Assembly: GCA_014762495.1 (NCBI GenBank)
Contig: JABURT010000070.1
Coordinates: forward strand, 18,638 to 82,637
Source of the DNA: Gammaproteobacteria bacterium
GTDB taxonomy: Bacteria > Pseudomonadota > Gammaproteobacteria > Thiohalospirales > Thiohalospiraceae
Reading direction: 5' to 3'
DNA length: 64,000 nucleotides
Positions 1 through 9,878 of this stretch are shown in pieces. Made by a program: the position numbers and the translations under genes. The notes under the pieces are model-generated. The model did no database searches. It was not told the DNA's origin and saw nothing but the letters and a program-made list of their open reading frames with translations. The first letter of the stretch is position 1. Each line of letters starts with the position of its first letter.

Positions 1-397
1 CCAGGGCCACGTTGTCGGGGATTTTGCGCACCACCGCCGGGATCTCGTGCAGGCCGGCCATTTGCGCCGCGCGCCAGCGGCGCTCTCCGGCGACGATCTC
101 GTAACGACCCGTCTGGCCCTCCAGCTCGCGCACCACGATGGGCTGGACCACACCCTGGGCACGGATGGATTCGGCCAGCTCCTCGAGGGCGCCGGGATCC
201 ATGTCCAGGCGCGGCTGGTAACGGCCCCGCTGCAACACATCCACAGGCATGTTTCGCAGTTCGCCGTCATAGGGCACGCTCGGAGTGGGGGCGTCACTCA
301 CCGCCTCGGGTGAGACGGCGGGGGCATTGAGGTCGTCGGCCATACTGCCCAGTAGGGCATCGAGTCCTCGGCCAAGTCCACGTTTTTTCTGTGACAT
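1..397 (-). CDS. parB: ParB chromosome-partitioning protein (3' end outside window)
   Basis: The minus strand from an ATG at 397 reads MSQKKRGLGRGLDALLG, the hallmark N-terminus of chromosomal ParB/Spo0J. It continues through the N-terminal ParB/sulfiredoxin-like domain, with ESIRAQGVVQPIVVR and the nucleotide-binding motif GERRWRAAQ. Only the first 132 codons are present; the helix-turn-helix and dimerisation parts lie beyond the window edge. ParB is a CTP-dependent clamp that loads at parS and acts with ParA in origin segregation. It lies 28 bp downstream of parA on the same strand. Four parS-like sites occur at 21.5-25.0 kb in this window, which supports this as the chromosomal ParB. Confidence 0.95.
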   Translation of the reverse strand, partial: MSQKKRGLGRGLDALLGSMADDLNAPAVSPEAVSDAPTPSVPYDGELRNMPVDVLQRGRYQPRLDMDPGALEELAESIRAQGVVQPIVVRELEGQTGRYEIVAGERRWRAAQMAGLHEIPAVVRKIPDNVAL

Positions 398-425
398 CGC
401 TACTCAGTCTGAATCGTTATTGGGA

Positions 426-1214
426 TTATGCCAGGGCGCGCTGGGCGCCAGTGTCCTCATTGCGCAACATCTCGCCGGCCAGGGCCAGGTAGGACTTGGC
501 CCCAGTGGAGGATTTGTCATAGGCCAGCACCGGCATACCATAACTGGGGGCCTCGGCCAGGCGAACATTGCGCGGGATGACGGTGCGGTAGACCTTGCCA
601 CCAAAGTGATCGGTCAACTGCTGTGAGACATCCGAGGCCAGTTTGTTGCGCGGGTCGAACATGGTCCGCAGCAGGCCCTCTATCTGAAGTTCGGGATTGA
701 TGCTCGAACGGATCTTGTTGATGGTGTCGAGCAGCGCGGTCAGGCCTTCCAGCGCGTAATATTCACACTGCATGGGGATCATGACCGCATCGGCGGCGGC
801 CAGGGCATTGACGGTGAGCATGTTCAGCGCCGGTGGACAGTCGATGAGGATGTAATCGTAGCTCTGTGAGACCGGTTGCAGGGCCTGCTTGAGGCGGGTC
901 TCCCTGCCATCCATCTGCAACAGCTGAACCTCGGCAGCAGTGAGGTCACCGTTGGCGGGGATCAGATCGTAGCCACCGTTCATGGTGGTGATACGGACCT
1001 CCTCGACCGAGGCCTCGCCGGTTAGGACATCGTAGCTGATGCGGTCGAGCTCATTCTTGCTCACCCCGCTGCCCATGGTGGCGTTACCCTGGGGGTCCAT
1101 GTCCACCAGCAACACGCGGCGCTTGGTGGCCACCAACGAGGCCGCCAGATTGATGCTGGTCGTGGTCTTGCCAACACCGCCCTTTTGATTGGTCACCGCG
1201 ATGATCTTTGCCAT
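426..1214 (-). CDS. parA: ParA/Soj chromosome-partitioning ATPase
   Basis: The 262-residue product begins MAKIIAVTNQKGGVGKTTT, with the deviant Walker A motif KGGVGKTT of ParA/MinD ATPases. Further motifs are VDMDPQGNAT and the Walker B-like segment ILIDCPPALN. It drives segregation of ParB-parS complexes by ATP-dependent cycling on nucleoid DNA. The ATG at 1214 is preferred over an in-frame TTG 12 bases upstream, because family members start at MAKIIA and a GGGG stretch precedes this ATG. It lies just upstream of parB and downstream of rsmG, the common gammaproteobacterial order. Its length matches chromosomal Soj proteins. Confidence 0.95.
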   Translation of the reverse strand: MAKIIAVTNQKGGVGKTTTSINLAASLVATKRRVLLVDMDPQGNATMGSGVSKNELDRISYDVLTGEASVEEVRITTMNGGYDLIPANGDLTAAEVQLLQMDGRETRLKQALQPVSQSYDYILIDCPPALNMLTVNALAAADAVMIPMQCEYYALEGLTALLDTINKIRSSINPELQIEGLLRTMFDPRNKLASDVSQQLTDHFGGKVYRTVIPRNVRLAEAPSYGMPVLAYDKSSTGAKSYLALAGEMLRNEDTGAQRALA

Positions 1215-1326
1215 GTTATTCCCCAAGATAGCGCTCCCCTTTGTTCAGGGATCATACCTTATTATGCCATGTAAAGGCGGGGTGATTTAGCAAAATTGTG
1301 ATGCAGCGGGAGACGGCGAGGGCAGG

Positions 1327-1953
1327 CTATTCGCGGTGCAATATGACCAGGTGTCGATCGGCGTCGAGTCCGGGCACCTCAAGCTTTTCCACCGCTTCCA
1401 GCTTGAATCCGGACGGAATGGCGTCCAACTCCGCCAGGGGATAGACCCCCTTCATGGCCAGGTTGATGCCCTCGGGCGCGAGCAGGTGCGCGGTGGATTC
1501 GAGCATGCCGGAGAGACTGGAGTACGCCCGCGAGACCACGGTATCGAAGGCCGCCTCGGGTCGATACTCCTCGACCCTGTCGTGGACCACTTCGAGGTTG
1601 TCCAGTTCCAGATCGGCCTTGGCCTGTTGCAGGAAACGGGTCTTCTTGGAATTGCTGTCGAGCAGGACGAACTGGCTCTCGGGCATGGCCAGCGCAAGCG
1701 GTATCCCGGGCAGACCGGCACCGCTGCCAACATCGATGATACGACCGGCCTTGACGAAGGGGAGGATCGCCAGACTGTCGAGCAGGTGGCGGGTCAGCAT
1801 CTGTTCGGGTTTACGCACGGCGGTGAGATTATAGACGCGGTTCCATTTGGCCAGGATATCCAAATAGTCGAGCATACGGTTGGCCGCGGTCTGCTCGATG
1901 TCCAGGTCCATAACGGACAGGCCATGATTGAGCGATTGCACCAGCGAGATCAC
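1327..1953 (-). CDS. rsmG: 16S rRNA (guanine527-N7)-methyltransferase RsmG
   Basis: RsmG (GidB) methylates N7 of G527 in 16S rRNA with S-adenosylmethionine. The sequence has the family signature WNRVYNLTAV near the N-terminus, the SAM-binding segment IDVGSGAGLPGIPLA, and the later LLDSNSKKTRFL and VSRAYSSL segments. The open frame extends upstream to 2049. I place the start at a GTG (1953) preceded by GAGG at five bases' spacing, giving 208 residues, close to the usual 205-215; an ATG at 1995 is the alternative. It follows mnmG on the same strand, as in most gammaproteobacteria. Confidence 0.93.
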   Translation of the reverse strand: MISLVQSLNHGLSVMDLDIEQTAANRMLDYLDILAKWNRVYNLTAVRKPEQMLTRHLLDSLAILPFVKAGRIIDVGSGAGLPGIPLALAMPESQFVLLDSNSKKTRFLQQAKADLELDNLEVVHDRVEEYRPEAAFDTVVSRAYSSLSGMLESTAHLLAPEGINLAMKGVYPLAELDAIPSGFKLEAVEKLEVPGLDADRHLVILHRE

Positions 1954-2158
1954 CGGCACCTCACCGCGCTTCTGTCTGCGATTTCCATAAAGCATTGCTA
2001 ACGGGCTTCCTCGGGGAGCGGGTGAAGGGACCACCCGGCATGAATCCATTCCTGCGCGGCAGGGAGTTCAGCAGAGGATAAACATTTCCCCCTCCATTTC
2101 CATATGAAGGCGGCGATTTTTACAAAATTGAATAAATAGGCCTCGAGAAACGCTGGAA

Positions 2159-4054
2159 TCAGGCCGAAACCTGACATTTCGCACCGCGATGTTTCTTCAG
2201 ATAGACCAGTAGCAGGGAGACCGCGGCCGGGGTAATCCCGGGGATGCGGGCGGCGTGGCCGATAGTCGTCGGCCGTTGTCCCTGCAACTTCTCGCACACC
2301 TCGGTAGAGAGACCCCGAACCTGGGAATAGTCGAAGTCGGGTGGGATTTCGGTCTCCTGTTGACGGCGTTGACGCTCGATCTCGTCCACCTGGCGCTCGA
2401 TGTAACCGGAATACTTGGCCTGTATCTCAAGCTGCTCGATCACCGCGGGATCGGCCACACCCTCACCGCTGCCGGGCAGGCTCATCAGATCGCGATAGCT
2501 GACCTGGGGCCGACTCAGCAAGTCCGAATAGTGATATTCCCGAGTCAGTGGCTGTCCCAGTACCCGCTCCTGTTCCGCCTGGGGGATCTGTGCGGGGCGC
2601 GCCAGGGTCTCCCGCAGGCGTTGCTGTTCGCGCTCAACCGCCTCGCGCTTGGCCTCGAAGGCGGCCCAGCGGACATCATCCACCAGACCCAGTTCACGCC
2701 CGATGGGTGTCAGACGCAGATCGGCATTGTCTTCGCGCAACATGAGTCGGTACTCGGCACGTGAAGTGAACATGCGATAGGGTTCCTGCGTGCCGCGGCT
2801 GATCAGGTCATCGACCAGCACGCCCAGGTAGGCCTGGTCACGGGCCGGTGACCACGGCTCGCATTGCTGCACCCGGCGCGCGGCATTGAGCCCGGCCAGC
2901 AGACCCTGGGCCGCGGCCTCTTCGTAGCCGGTGGTGCCGTTGATCTGGCCGGCGAAGAACAGACCTTCAAGGAACCGCGTCTCGAGCGAGGGCTTGAGAT
3001 CGCGCGGGTCGAAGTAGTCGTACTCAATGGCGTAACCGGGTCGCACGATGTGTGCATTTTCGAAGCCGTTTATGGATCTTACCAGCTCATACTGCACATC
3101 AAAGGGCAGTGAGGTGGAGATGCCATTGGGATAGACCTCGTGCGTATCGAGGCCTTCGGGCTCGACAAAAATCTGGTGACTGTCCTTGTCGGCAAAGCGG
3201 TGGATCTTATCCTCGATGGAGGGACAATAGCGCGGACCGACCCCCTCGATGACGCCGGTATACATGGGCGAACGATCCAGCCCCCCACGAATAATGTCGT
3301 GGGTCCGGCCATTGGTATGGGTAATGTAGCAGGGGATCTGGCGCGGGTGCTGCTCGGCCTTGCCGATATAGGAAAACACCGGCACCGGATCATCGCCGGG
3401 CTGTTCCTGCATGACCGAGAAATCGATGGTCCGTCCATCGAGGCGCGGCGGGGTACCGGTCTTGAGGCGCTCGACCCTGAAAGGGAGTTCGCGCAAGCGT
3501 CTGGACAGGGCGTTGGCGGGCGGGTCACCGGCACGTCCACCCTCATAGTTCTCCAGGCCGATATGGATGCGCCCGCCGAGAAAGGTACCCACGGTCAGGA
3601 CCACCGCCGGGGCGCGGAACTTGAGGCCCATTTGGGTCACCACACCCACCACCTGCTCACCTTCGACAATGAGATCGTCCACCGCCTGCTGGAACAGGGT
3701 CAAATTATCGGTGTTCTCCAGTTCATGGCGAACCGCCTGTTTGTAGAGCTGACGGTCGGCCTGGGCGCGGGTGGCACGCACGGCCGGTCCCTTGCTGGCA
3801 TTGAGGGTACGGAACTGGATCCCGGCACGATCGGTGGCCCGCGCCATCAGGCCGCCGAGGGCATCGATCTCCTTGACCAGGTGGCCCTTTCCGATCCCGC
3901 CGACGGCCGGGTTGCAGCTCATCTGGCCCAGGGTTTCGATGTTGTGCGTGAGCAACAGGGTTCGCACGCCCATGCGCGCCGCGGCGAGTGCCGCCTCGGT
4001 CCCGGCATGGCCGCCGCCCACTACGATGACATCGAAAGAGTCCTGATAAAACAT
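2159..4054 (-). CDS. mnmG: tRNA uridine-5-carboxymethylaminomethyl enzyme MnmG (GidA)
   Basis: MnmG binds FAD and, with MnmE, installs the (carboxymethyl)aminomethyl group at wobble U34 of certain tRNAs. The 631-residue protein starts [18 protein letters not shown], a Rossmann FAD fingerprint. It carries [29 protein letters not shown] and [10 protein letters not shown], and has a C-terminal helical domain with YSGYI. Length equals the usual family size. Its partner gene mnmE is normally adjacent; here the two are separated by about 10.4 kb of accessory genes. Confidence 0.97.
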   Translation of the reverse strand: MFYQDSFDVIVVGGGHAGTEAALAAARMGVRTLLLTHNIETLGQMSCNPAVGGIGKGHLVKEIDALGGLMARATDRAGIQFRTLNASKGPAVRATRAQADRQLYKQAVRHELENTDNLTLFQQAVDDLIVEGEQVVGVVTQMGLKFRAPAVVLTVGTFLGGRIHIGLENYEGGRAGDPPANALSRRLRELPFRVERLKTGTPPRLDGRTIDFSVMQEQPGDDPVPVFSYIGKAEQHPRQIPCYITHTNGRTHDIIRGGLDRSPMYTGVIEGVGPRYCPSIEDKIHRFADKDSHQIFVEPEGLDTHEVYPNGISTSLPFDVQYELVRSINGFENAHIVRPGYAIEYDYFDPRDLKPSLETRFLEGLFFAGQINGTTGYEEAAAQGLLAGLNAARRVQQCEPWSPARDQAYLGVLVDDLISRGTQEPYRMFTSRAEYRLMLREDNADLRLTPIGRELGLVDDVRWAAFEAKREAVEREQQRLRETLARPAQIPQAEQERVLGQPLTREYHYSDLLSRPQVSYRDLMSLPGSGEGVADPAVIEQLEIQAKYSGYIERQVDEIERQRRQQETEIPPDFDYSQVRGLSTEVCEKLQGQRPTTIGHAARIPGITPAAVSLLLVYLKKHRGAKCQVSA

Positions 4055-4116
4055 AAGCTTGTAACCGGATAGAATGGGGCGCCATTGTACGCCCTGGTCA
4101 AGAATTCACCAAGTGT

Positions 4117-7100
4117 TTAGGGATTGGTTGTTGCACGCCCGCCTGCATCGGTACCGATGAGCTCATTGATGGTGTTCAATAGTCGGTCGTTATCGACCCT
4201 CGTCTTTTGCAGCACCGCCTGCACCTGTTCGAGTGTCGACTGGTCCACATCCTCGGAAGAGAAGATCACCACCGGTGTCGTGTCATCCGTGCGACGTAAC
4301 TGTTCGAGCAACTCCAGGCCCGAGCCATCGGGCAGGTTCACATCGAGCAGGATCAAATCGAATTCGTTTGCGTCCAGGCTGTTTCGGGCACTGACCAGGC
4401 TGTCGGCGGCCACCACTCGCGCCGTCTCCTGCAACATGGACTGCACCACCTGCACCAGGTCGGGATCATCTTCGACATGCAGGATGCGGGGCAGGTCGCT
4501 TCGAGTGGAGGGCACCACGTGGCGCATGGCCGCGAGCAGGCGTGATTCATCGATGGGCTTGCCCAACCAATCGTGGATACCGAGGGCGGTCCCGCTCAAC
4601 TCCGACCTGGCCTCGTCGGCCTTGACCGAGACGATGATCACTTCTAGCTCGTCGAACTCGGGTTGTTCCCGCAACTGGCGCAGGAAGGTGATGCCATCCA
4701 TGCCGGGGAGCATAATGTCCAGGGTCATGGCATCGAAGTGATCCTGCTTGAGCAGGGCCAGGGCTTGGTTGGCGGTGTTGGCAATGGCACAGCGATAACC
4801 CTCATTGGCCAGCATCTGCCGCATCAACTGGGCGATGTCCGGTTCGTCCTCGCAGATAAGTACCTTTGGTCCCCCCGTCTCGACTTCATCGTCCTTGGTA
4901 CTATCAATTACGAGACCGTGTGAGGGCAGGGTGATGGTGAAGCAGGTGCCCTTGCCGACCTCGCTATCGAAATCGATTTCACCGTGATGGCGCTCGATTA
5001 TGGTCTTCGAAATACTCAAACCCAGACCTGTCCCTCCTACGTGGCGGGTGTCGGAGGAGTCGGCCTGGGTAAATTTTTCGAAGATGCTGGAACGGAAGGC
5101 CTCGGGGATACCCACGCCGTGGTCGCGCACGTAGATCTCGACCTTGTCCTCGATTTGCGAGATACCCACTTCGACCTTGCCGCCGGGATGCGAGAACTTG
5201 GCGGCGTTGGACAGCAGGTTGGTGATCACCTGCATCAGGCGATCGCGGTCGGCATACACCCACACTGCGTTTGCCGGAGGGTTGACCAACTCAAACTCGA
5301 TGTCGGCATTATAGGATTCGTTATTGGCGATGGCATCATTGACCAGCTGTACCGCATCCACCGGCTTGAAGTGAAAGCTGATGCGGCCCGACTCGATCTT
5401 ACTGATGTCGAGGATATCGTTTATCAGGAACAGCAGCCGTTCGGTATTGTTATGCGCGATGGTCAGCAGGTTCTCGATCTTTTCCGGGCTGGCGCTGTCC
5501 AGCATATTGCGCACCAGGCCCAGTGAACCCATGATCGAGGTGAGCGGGGTACGCAACTCATGACTCACCGTGGAGATGAACTCGTCCTTCATTTTTTCAA
5601 TACGCTTGCGCTCGGTGATGTCCTGCAAGGTACCGTAGGTGCGCAGGATCTTGCCGTCACTATCCAGTTCGTACTCCGCGCTGATGTAAACGGTCTTCTC
5701 CACGCCGCCCTGCAACACCAGGCGTAATTCATACTGATAGGCCTGCTTCAAGGCACTCTTTGCCTTAACGTAATCGTGAAAGGCCTCGCGGTCATCCGGA
5801 TGGATGGTGGCCTTGAAATCGTCATACCGTGCGTGGTGACGATCGGGGTCCAGCCCCAGGATACGGAAGGTCTCTTCGGACCAGATCTCTTCGCCGGTCG
5901 CGAGGTTTTGCTCCCAGTGACCCAGGTGTGCGATGCGCTGTGCATTGGCCAGTCGTGCCTCGCTATCCCTGAGCTGCTGTTCATGGGCCTTTTCGGTGGT
6001 AATGTCTTCGTAGCTACCGAGAATGCCGATCACTTCTTCGTTGGTATTGCGCAGCGGGATCTTGTTGCTGCGCAGCCAGATGGCCTCACCGCTGGGCGTC
6101 GTCTGGGACTCCTCGTATTTCATGCGCGGAATCCCACTGCCGATGATCTCCTTGTCATCATGCCGATAGCTGGACGCCTCACGCGACCAGGGCAGCTCAT
6201 AATCGTTTTTACCCATGACGTCGACCTCGCCGCTGAAGCCGGCATCCTGGGCGAAATTGTAGTTACAGCCCTGATACACACCGTCGAGGTCCTTCCAGTA
6301 GACCCGGGTGGGGATGGTATTGAGCACCTGCCTAAGCATGTTTTCCGAATTCTTGAGTCGCTGCTCGGTTTCCAGTCGTGCCTCGGCGTCGCGGTAGGCA
6401 CCGATGACCTGTCCACAGGTGGAAAGCAGTGGCTTGAGAAATTCCATGTGTTCCAGGCCATAGCCACCGGAGCGGTTGGCCAGAGCCACCACGCCTACCA
6501 GTTCGGTGCCGTTGAAATAGGGGATGCCCATGAAGGCAGTCAGGGGCGGATGGCCAGCGGGCGTGCCCGTGCTCTTGGGGTGATGAGCCGGATCATTGGT
6601 GATGAGCGGCGTCGCCGTGCGGATCACCTCACCGAACAGGGTGTCCATATTAAAGAACTCCAACCCTGTGGCCTGCTTTTCTTCGTACAGCTCACGGGTC
6701 TGCTGGTTCCAGGCGATATTGGAGATGGCGTGGGTCTTGAGATAGGGCTGTCCATTGGCCTGCTGCAGCACTTCGCCGATGAAACCGAATTCACTGTCCG
6801 TCAGCTCAAGCACACGCTCCAGGATCTCGACGAACAGGGCATGCCTGTCCTGCTGTTCGATAAACCCGCTTTGCAACAGGTGGATGGATTCCAGCAGGCT
6901 CTGGCTGCACTTGATCTCCCTCTTACCTTCGTGCAATTCGGTCGAGGCCCGGTTCAGGGCGGTAACCAGGTCCTGAATTTCCGTCGACAAATCGTCCTGA
7001 CGCAGTTGACTGCCATCGCCATTGCTCAGTTGTTTGGCAAATTCGGTCGCCTGCTTGAGGCGATCGATGTTGCGTCTCAATATGGGGCGCAGGAAGAAGA

Positions 7101-7656
7101 CGCTCAGCAAGAGGGCGAGGAAAACCGCCAACAGGCTGTTGACCCAGACTTCCTGCAGGCGATGTTGGTAGTTATCAAGGCTGTACTGGATATTGACCCA
7201 ACCCAGGCTGTGACCCACCTCGATGTTTCGCCAGATGACCATGGAATCGCCGTGGCGATGGGGTATGGACTCATGATCCGGAACCATCAGGATCTGGATC
7301 TCATTTTGAGACAGGAGTCTTATGTCCCCGTTGTTTTGCGACATCGCGACCAGCGGGTCGAGGAAGGGATCCAGAATGGTGATCGAGCTCACCGATGGGG
7401 TTTGCATGAAACGACGAACCAGCTCCTCAAGCTCGGCATAGTTTTCCGTGATCAGGTAGTTGGTGCTTGAGGCATCGAGCTGACTGGCCATGGCCTGAAG
7501 CTGTTGAGTGATATTGGACATCACGATCTGTTGATCACGCTGGGCCGTGTAGGCGGCGAAGCCAAGCATGACGACTGCGATCAACAGACCGATGGATGCC
7601 ACCAGTCGGCTCATCAGACTCGAGGGCAGCCAGGTCCTGATTTGGAGCTTACTCAT
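4117..7656 (-). CDS. Large hybrid sensor histidine kinase (GAF-PAS-PAS-HisKA-HATPase-REC-REC)
   Basis: The 1179-residue product has an N-terminal membrane helix (about 17-36), a periplasmic loop of roughly 135 residues and a second helix (about 172-190). A GAF-like domain (255-425), two PAS domains (440-560, 565-685), HisKA with the phospho-acceptor in [11 protein letters not shown] (His699) and an HATPase with GTGLGLSIS (near 880) follow. Two receiver domains end it, with predicted phospho-acceptors Asp980 (TLDIMLPG) and Asp1105 (LLDVNLPD); no Hpt domain is visible. The ATG at 7656 overlaps the last codons of the upstream PhnD-type gene by eight bases (ATGAGTAA), suggesting translational coupling; an ATG at 7713 would give a longer overlap. 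The periplasmic loop probably reads the binding protein next door. The ligand and output are unknown. Confidence 0.9.
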   Translation of the reverse strand: MSKLQIRTWLPSSLMSRLVASIGLLIAVVMLGFAAYTAQRDQQIVMSNITQQLQAMASQLDASSTNYLITENYAELEELVRRFMQTPSVSSITILDPFLDPLVAMSQNNGDIRLLSQNEIQILMVPDHESIPHRHGDSMVIWRNIEVGHSLGWVNIQYSLDNYQHRLQEVWVNSLLAVFLALLLSVFFLRPILRRNIDRLKQATEFAKQLSNGDGSQLRQDDLSTEIQDLVTALNRASTELHEGKREIKCSQSLLESIHLLQSGFIEQQDRHALFVEILERVLELTDSEFGFIGEVLQQANGQPYLKTHAISNIAWNQQTRELYEEKQATGLEFFNMDTLFGEVIRTATPLITNDPAHHPKSTGTPAGHPPLTAFMGIPYFNGTELVGVVALANRSGGYGLEHMEFLKPLLSTCGQVIGAYRDAEARLETEQRLKNSENMLRQVLNTIPTRVYWKDLDGVYQGCNYNFAQDAGFSGEVDVMGKNDYELPWSREASSYRHDDKEIIGSGIPRMKYEESQTTPSGEAIWLRSNKIPLRNTNEEVIGILGSYEDITTEKAHEQQLRDSEARLANAQRIAHLGHWEQNLATGEEIWSEETFRILGLDPDRHHARYDDFKATIHPDDREAFHDYVKAKSALKQAYQYELRLVLQGGVEKTVYISAEYELDSDGKILRTYGTLQDITERKRIEKMKDEFISTVSHELRTPLTSIMGSLGLVRNMLDSASPEKIENLLTIAHNNTERLLFLINDILDISKIESGRISFHFKPVDAVQLVNDAIANNESYNADIEFELVNPPANAVWVYADRDRLMQVITNLLSNAAKFSHPGGKVEVGISQIEDKVEIYVRDHGVGIPEAFRSSIFEKFTQADSSDTRHVGGTGLGLSISKTIIERHHGEIDFDSEVGKGTCFTITLPSHGLVIDSTKDDEVETGGPKVLICEDEPDIAQLMRQMLANEGYRCAIANTANQALALLKQDHFDAMTLDIMLPGMDGITFLRQLREQPEFDELEVIIVSVKADEARSELSGTALGIHDWLGKPIDESRLLAAMRHVVPSTRSDLPRILHVEDDPDLVQVVQSMLQETARVVAADSLVSARNSLDANEFDLILLDVNLPDGSGLELLEQLRRTDDTTPVVIFSSEDVDQSTLEQVQAVLQKTRVDNDRLLNTINELIGTDAGGRATTNP

Positions 7657-8479
7657 ATTCTTTATAGTATCGCTGCAAGCCGAGATTACCCAGTGGAGCA
7701 TAATCTCGCTCATGATCGGCCTTCACCGGCGAGCTCATCTGAATGGCGGCGAGGAGTTTAAGACCGGCCGTTGAGTCTTGCAGTCTAATCAATGCCTCAG
7801 TGACCTGTGCCTGTACATTAGCATCGATACGGGGGTGCACGGCAATGGGATGAGGCGGGTTTCCCGGGGTTTCGTAAATGATTTTCAGCCTCTCGCGTAC
7901 ATTGGCAGGTTGTGAGTCCAGGCTTCGCATCACCCCACCGGCGGCGTCGGCCCGTCCATGCAATACATGTCGATAACCATTGGAATGACTGTCGATGTAG
8001 CGCGCTTCGAAGTCAATCCCCTCCCGCTCCCGCAGCAGGGCACGCATATAAAGCGATGCGGCAAAGGCATTGGGTGCGGGAAAGGCGATGAGCTTGCCGT
8101 TCAAGTCGCTGATACGTGCCAGATCTGAGTCCTTTCGCACTACGATAATCCCCTTCAATTTGCGCTGGCCATCGCGTACCAGGGGGACATAGCCCTGCTG
8201 CTGGTGACCGGTAAGCTGATGGTAGGGGTTGTAGTAGATGAAGTCGGGCACACCCTTGAGGTAGTCTTGCTCGAACTCCTTGAATCCGGGGTACACCAGG
8301 AGCTTGAAGCTGTGCCCAGTCTCCTGCTCGAGTTGCGCCAATAACGGCTTCCAGCTTCGGTAAATCTTGCTCACCGTATACTGCGGCACGACAGCGACAC
8401 TGTAGACCTCAGCCTGTGCCCAGGCTGGGAACGCACCCAGGGCCAGTGCCAATAGCAACGCCTGGAGATATCTATTCAT
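7649..8479 (-). CDS. PhnD-type periplasmic substrate-binding protein
   Basis: The 276-residue product has a Sec signal peptide (about 1-23, ending AWAQA) and then a phosphate/phosphite/phosphonate-type periplasmic binding fold: VAVVPQYTVSKIYRSWKPLL, DFIYYNPYHQL and a hinge with GKLIAFPAPNAFAASLY. Such proteins often serve ABC importers, but no permease or ATPase gene lies nearby. Instead the gene overlaps the downstream hybrid kinase by eight bases. I infer that it is a ligand-sensing partner of that kinase rather than a transporter component. The ligand cannot be told from sequence. Confidence 0.87.
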   Translation of the reverse strand: MNRYLQALLLALALGAFPAWAQAEVYSVAVVPQYTVSKIYRSWKPLLAQLEQETGHSFKLLVYPGFKEFEQDYLKGVPDFIYYNPYHQLTGHQQQGYVPLVRDGQRKLKGIIVVRKDSDLARISDLNGKLIAFPAPNAFAASLYMRALLREREGIDFEARYIDSHSNGYRHVLHGRADAAGGVMRSLDSQPANVRERLKIIYETPGNPPHPIAVHPRIDANVQAQVTEALIRLQDSTAGLKLLAAIQMSSPVKADHERDYAPLGNLGLQRYYKEYE

Positions 8480-8595
8480 GGAATGGGTTCCAGTCTACCC
8501 CGAAAAGGGCGGGCCTCTATTGTCGAGGCAGGCATGCACAGATGAAAAGCTGCTAACGGGTACTTTTACAGAAATATTACTTTTATCGCAAAAAC

Positions 8596-9777
8596 TTAGC
8601 CTTCTTCGACAAGTCTTTTATCGACCACTTTCCACAACTCATCGAGCTCGAAACTCTCCGGGTCCACGGCACATACACCCTTGATGGAATACAACGGCGT
8701 GGCCCCGCCGTCTCGTAGCTGGGGAGGCTCATAGGCCCCGCCCCTCGGATTGAGATAACTCACCACCAAGGGTTTGCCATTAGGACCCACGCGTTTGACC
8801 ACCATCCCGGTTTCACCGTTTTGCAGGCGCACAAACAGACCGGGGGGATATACCCCCATTTGCTGAATAAAAAGCAGTGGTAGTTTGCGTTTATTCATTT
8901 GGGATTCATTGTAGAAGGTCTGCAACACCGCACGCGGACCCCGTGTTTCGCGGAATGGGCGCTCGAAGGCCATGGCGGTGTAGCGATCGGCCAGGGCGAT
9001 AATCCTGGCCTCGGTGAGTATGTTCTCACCCTGCAGTCCCAGGGGATAACCACCGCCATCTTCCGACTCATGGTGTTGCAGGACGGTCTTAAGCCATAAC
9101 TCATCCGTGACCCCCGCCGCCTGCAGCATCTCCACGGTCTTGATGGGATGGTTCTGAATCGTCTCTCGCTGCTCCTCGTCGGGCGGAAACAGTTGGGTAT
9201 GGAGCTCTTCCTGTAGATCGTTCATGGCGAGGTTTTGCGTGAGTGCGGCGGAGGCAATACTGATCTGCTTGTCGCTATCTCCCCCCAGGCTGCGCTCCAT
9301 CAACACGGCGATGATGGCGATGTGCACCGGGTGGATCACGGTATAGGGATATTCATGCATGAGGTGAAGCGCCACCAGGGCCCTTTCGCGATCCTTGTTG
9401 ACCAGTGTCACCAGCCGTTCCGCGAGTGATTGTATGCCCAAAATCTCCTGCTTGAGGCTCTCTGGATCGAGACTCAATTGTTCAAAGGAGACCATCAGGG
9501 CCTCGGCCAGTTCCTGGTAGTCACGTAACACCCGCGGCTGCGGTGGGGGCGCATTGGGCGGTGGTACGCTCTTCTTACGCCGTGGACGACTGCGATCAAC
9601 CACCTCATAACGCATGGCACCACGCATGAGCAGCGCCTCGACCTGGCGCTCCGAGGTGATCACCGTTCCCTCTTTGGCCAGCAGGCGTTGATCCTGGTCG
9701 AATAGGGGCCAGGGGACCGGTTCACCAATCACCAGATCCTCGCGGCTGATCGCTATGGGATCGCCATCTATGAGCAC
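8596..9777 (-). CDS. HD-GYP-family protein with degenerate HD motif
   Basis: The protein (393 residues from a GTG at 9777; a TTG at 9798 is the alternative) has an N-terminal module seen in many HD-GYP proteins (VPWPLFDQDQRLLAKEGTVI) and a C-terminal HD-GYP domain. HPVHIA, an NHP histidine and the HHESEDGGGYP segment are all present. The central HD pair, usually in LLHDIGK, is replaced by ALTQNLAM, so His-Asp becomes Gln-Asn at about 181-182. Canonical HD-GYP enzymes hydrolyse cyclic-di-GMP using metals bound by this pair. I infer reduced or lost catalysis and possibly a binding or scaffold role. The C-terminal 120 residues resemble the usual HD-GYP tail. Confidence 0.85.
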   Translation of the reverse strand: MLIDGDPIAISREDLVIGEPVPWPLFDQDQRLLAKEGTVITSERQVEALLMRGAMRYEVVDRSRPRRKKSVPPPNAPPPQPRVLRDYQELAEALMVSFEQLSLDPESLKQEILGIQSLAERLVTLVNKDRERALVALHLMHEYPYTVIHPVHIAIIAVLMERSLGGDSDKQISIASAALTQNLAMNDLQEELHTQLFPPDEEQRETIQNHPIKTVEMLQAAGVTDELWLKTVLQHHESEDGGGYPLGLQGENILTEARIIALADRYTAMAFERPFRETRGPRAVLQTFYNESQMNKRKLPLLFIQQMGVYPPGLFVRLQNGETGMVVKRVGPNGKPLVVSYLNPRGGAYEPPQLRDGGATPLYSIKGVCAVDPESFELDELWKVVDKRLVEEG

Positions 9778-9878
9778 CGCTCTACCCCATTTTCGCAAGT
9801 CATTGAATTAAAACCTTATTATTCTTAAAAGGCGTAATTTGGCAATATACCGCAAGGCGATTGCAGAAATAAAGCGGT

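Noticed and set aside
2142..2153. CTCGAGAAACG occurs at about 2142 and again at about 12590, suggesting a direct repeat flanking the accessory block.
   Set aside because: The shared word is only 11 bases, neither copy lies at the boundaries of the mnmG-mnmE insertion, and no longer repeat surrounds them.
4510..4526. CCACGTGG inside the hybrid kinase gene, resembling the parS core.
   Set aside because: The flanks do not match TGTTCC/GGAACA, so only the central CACGTG is shared and it is likely chance.
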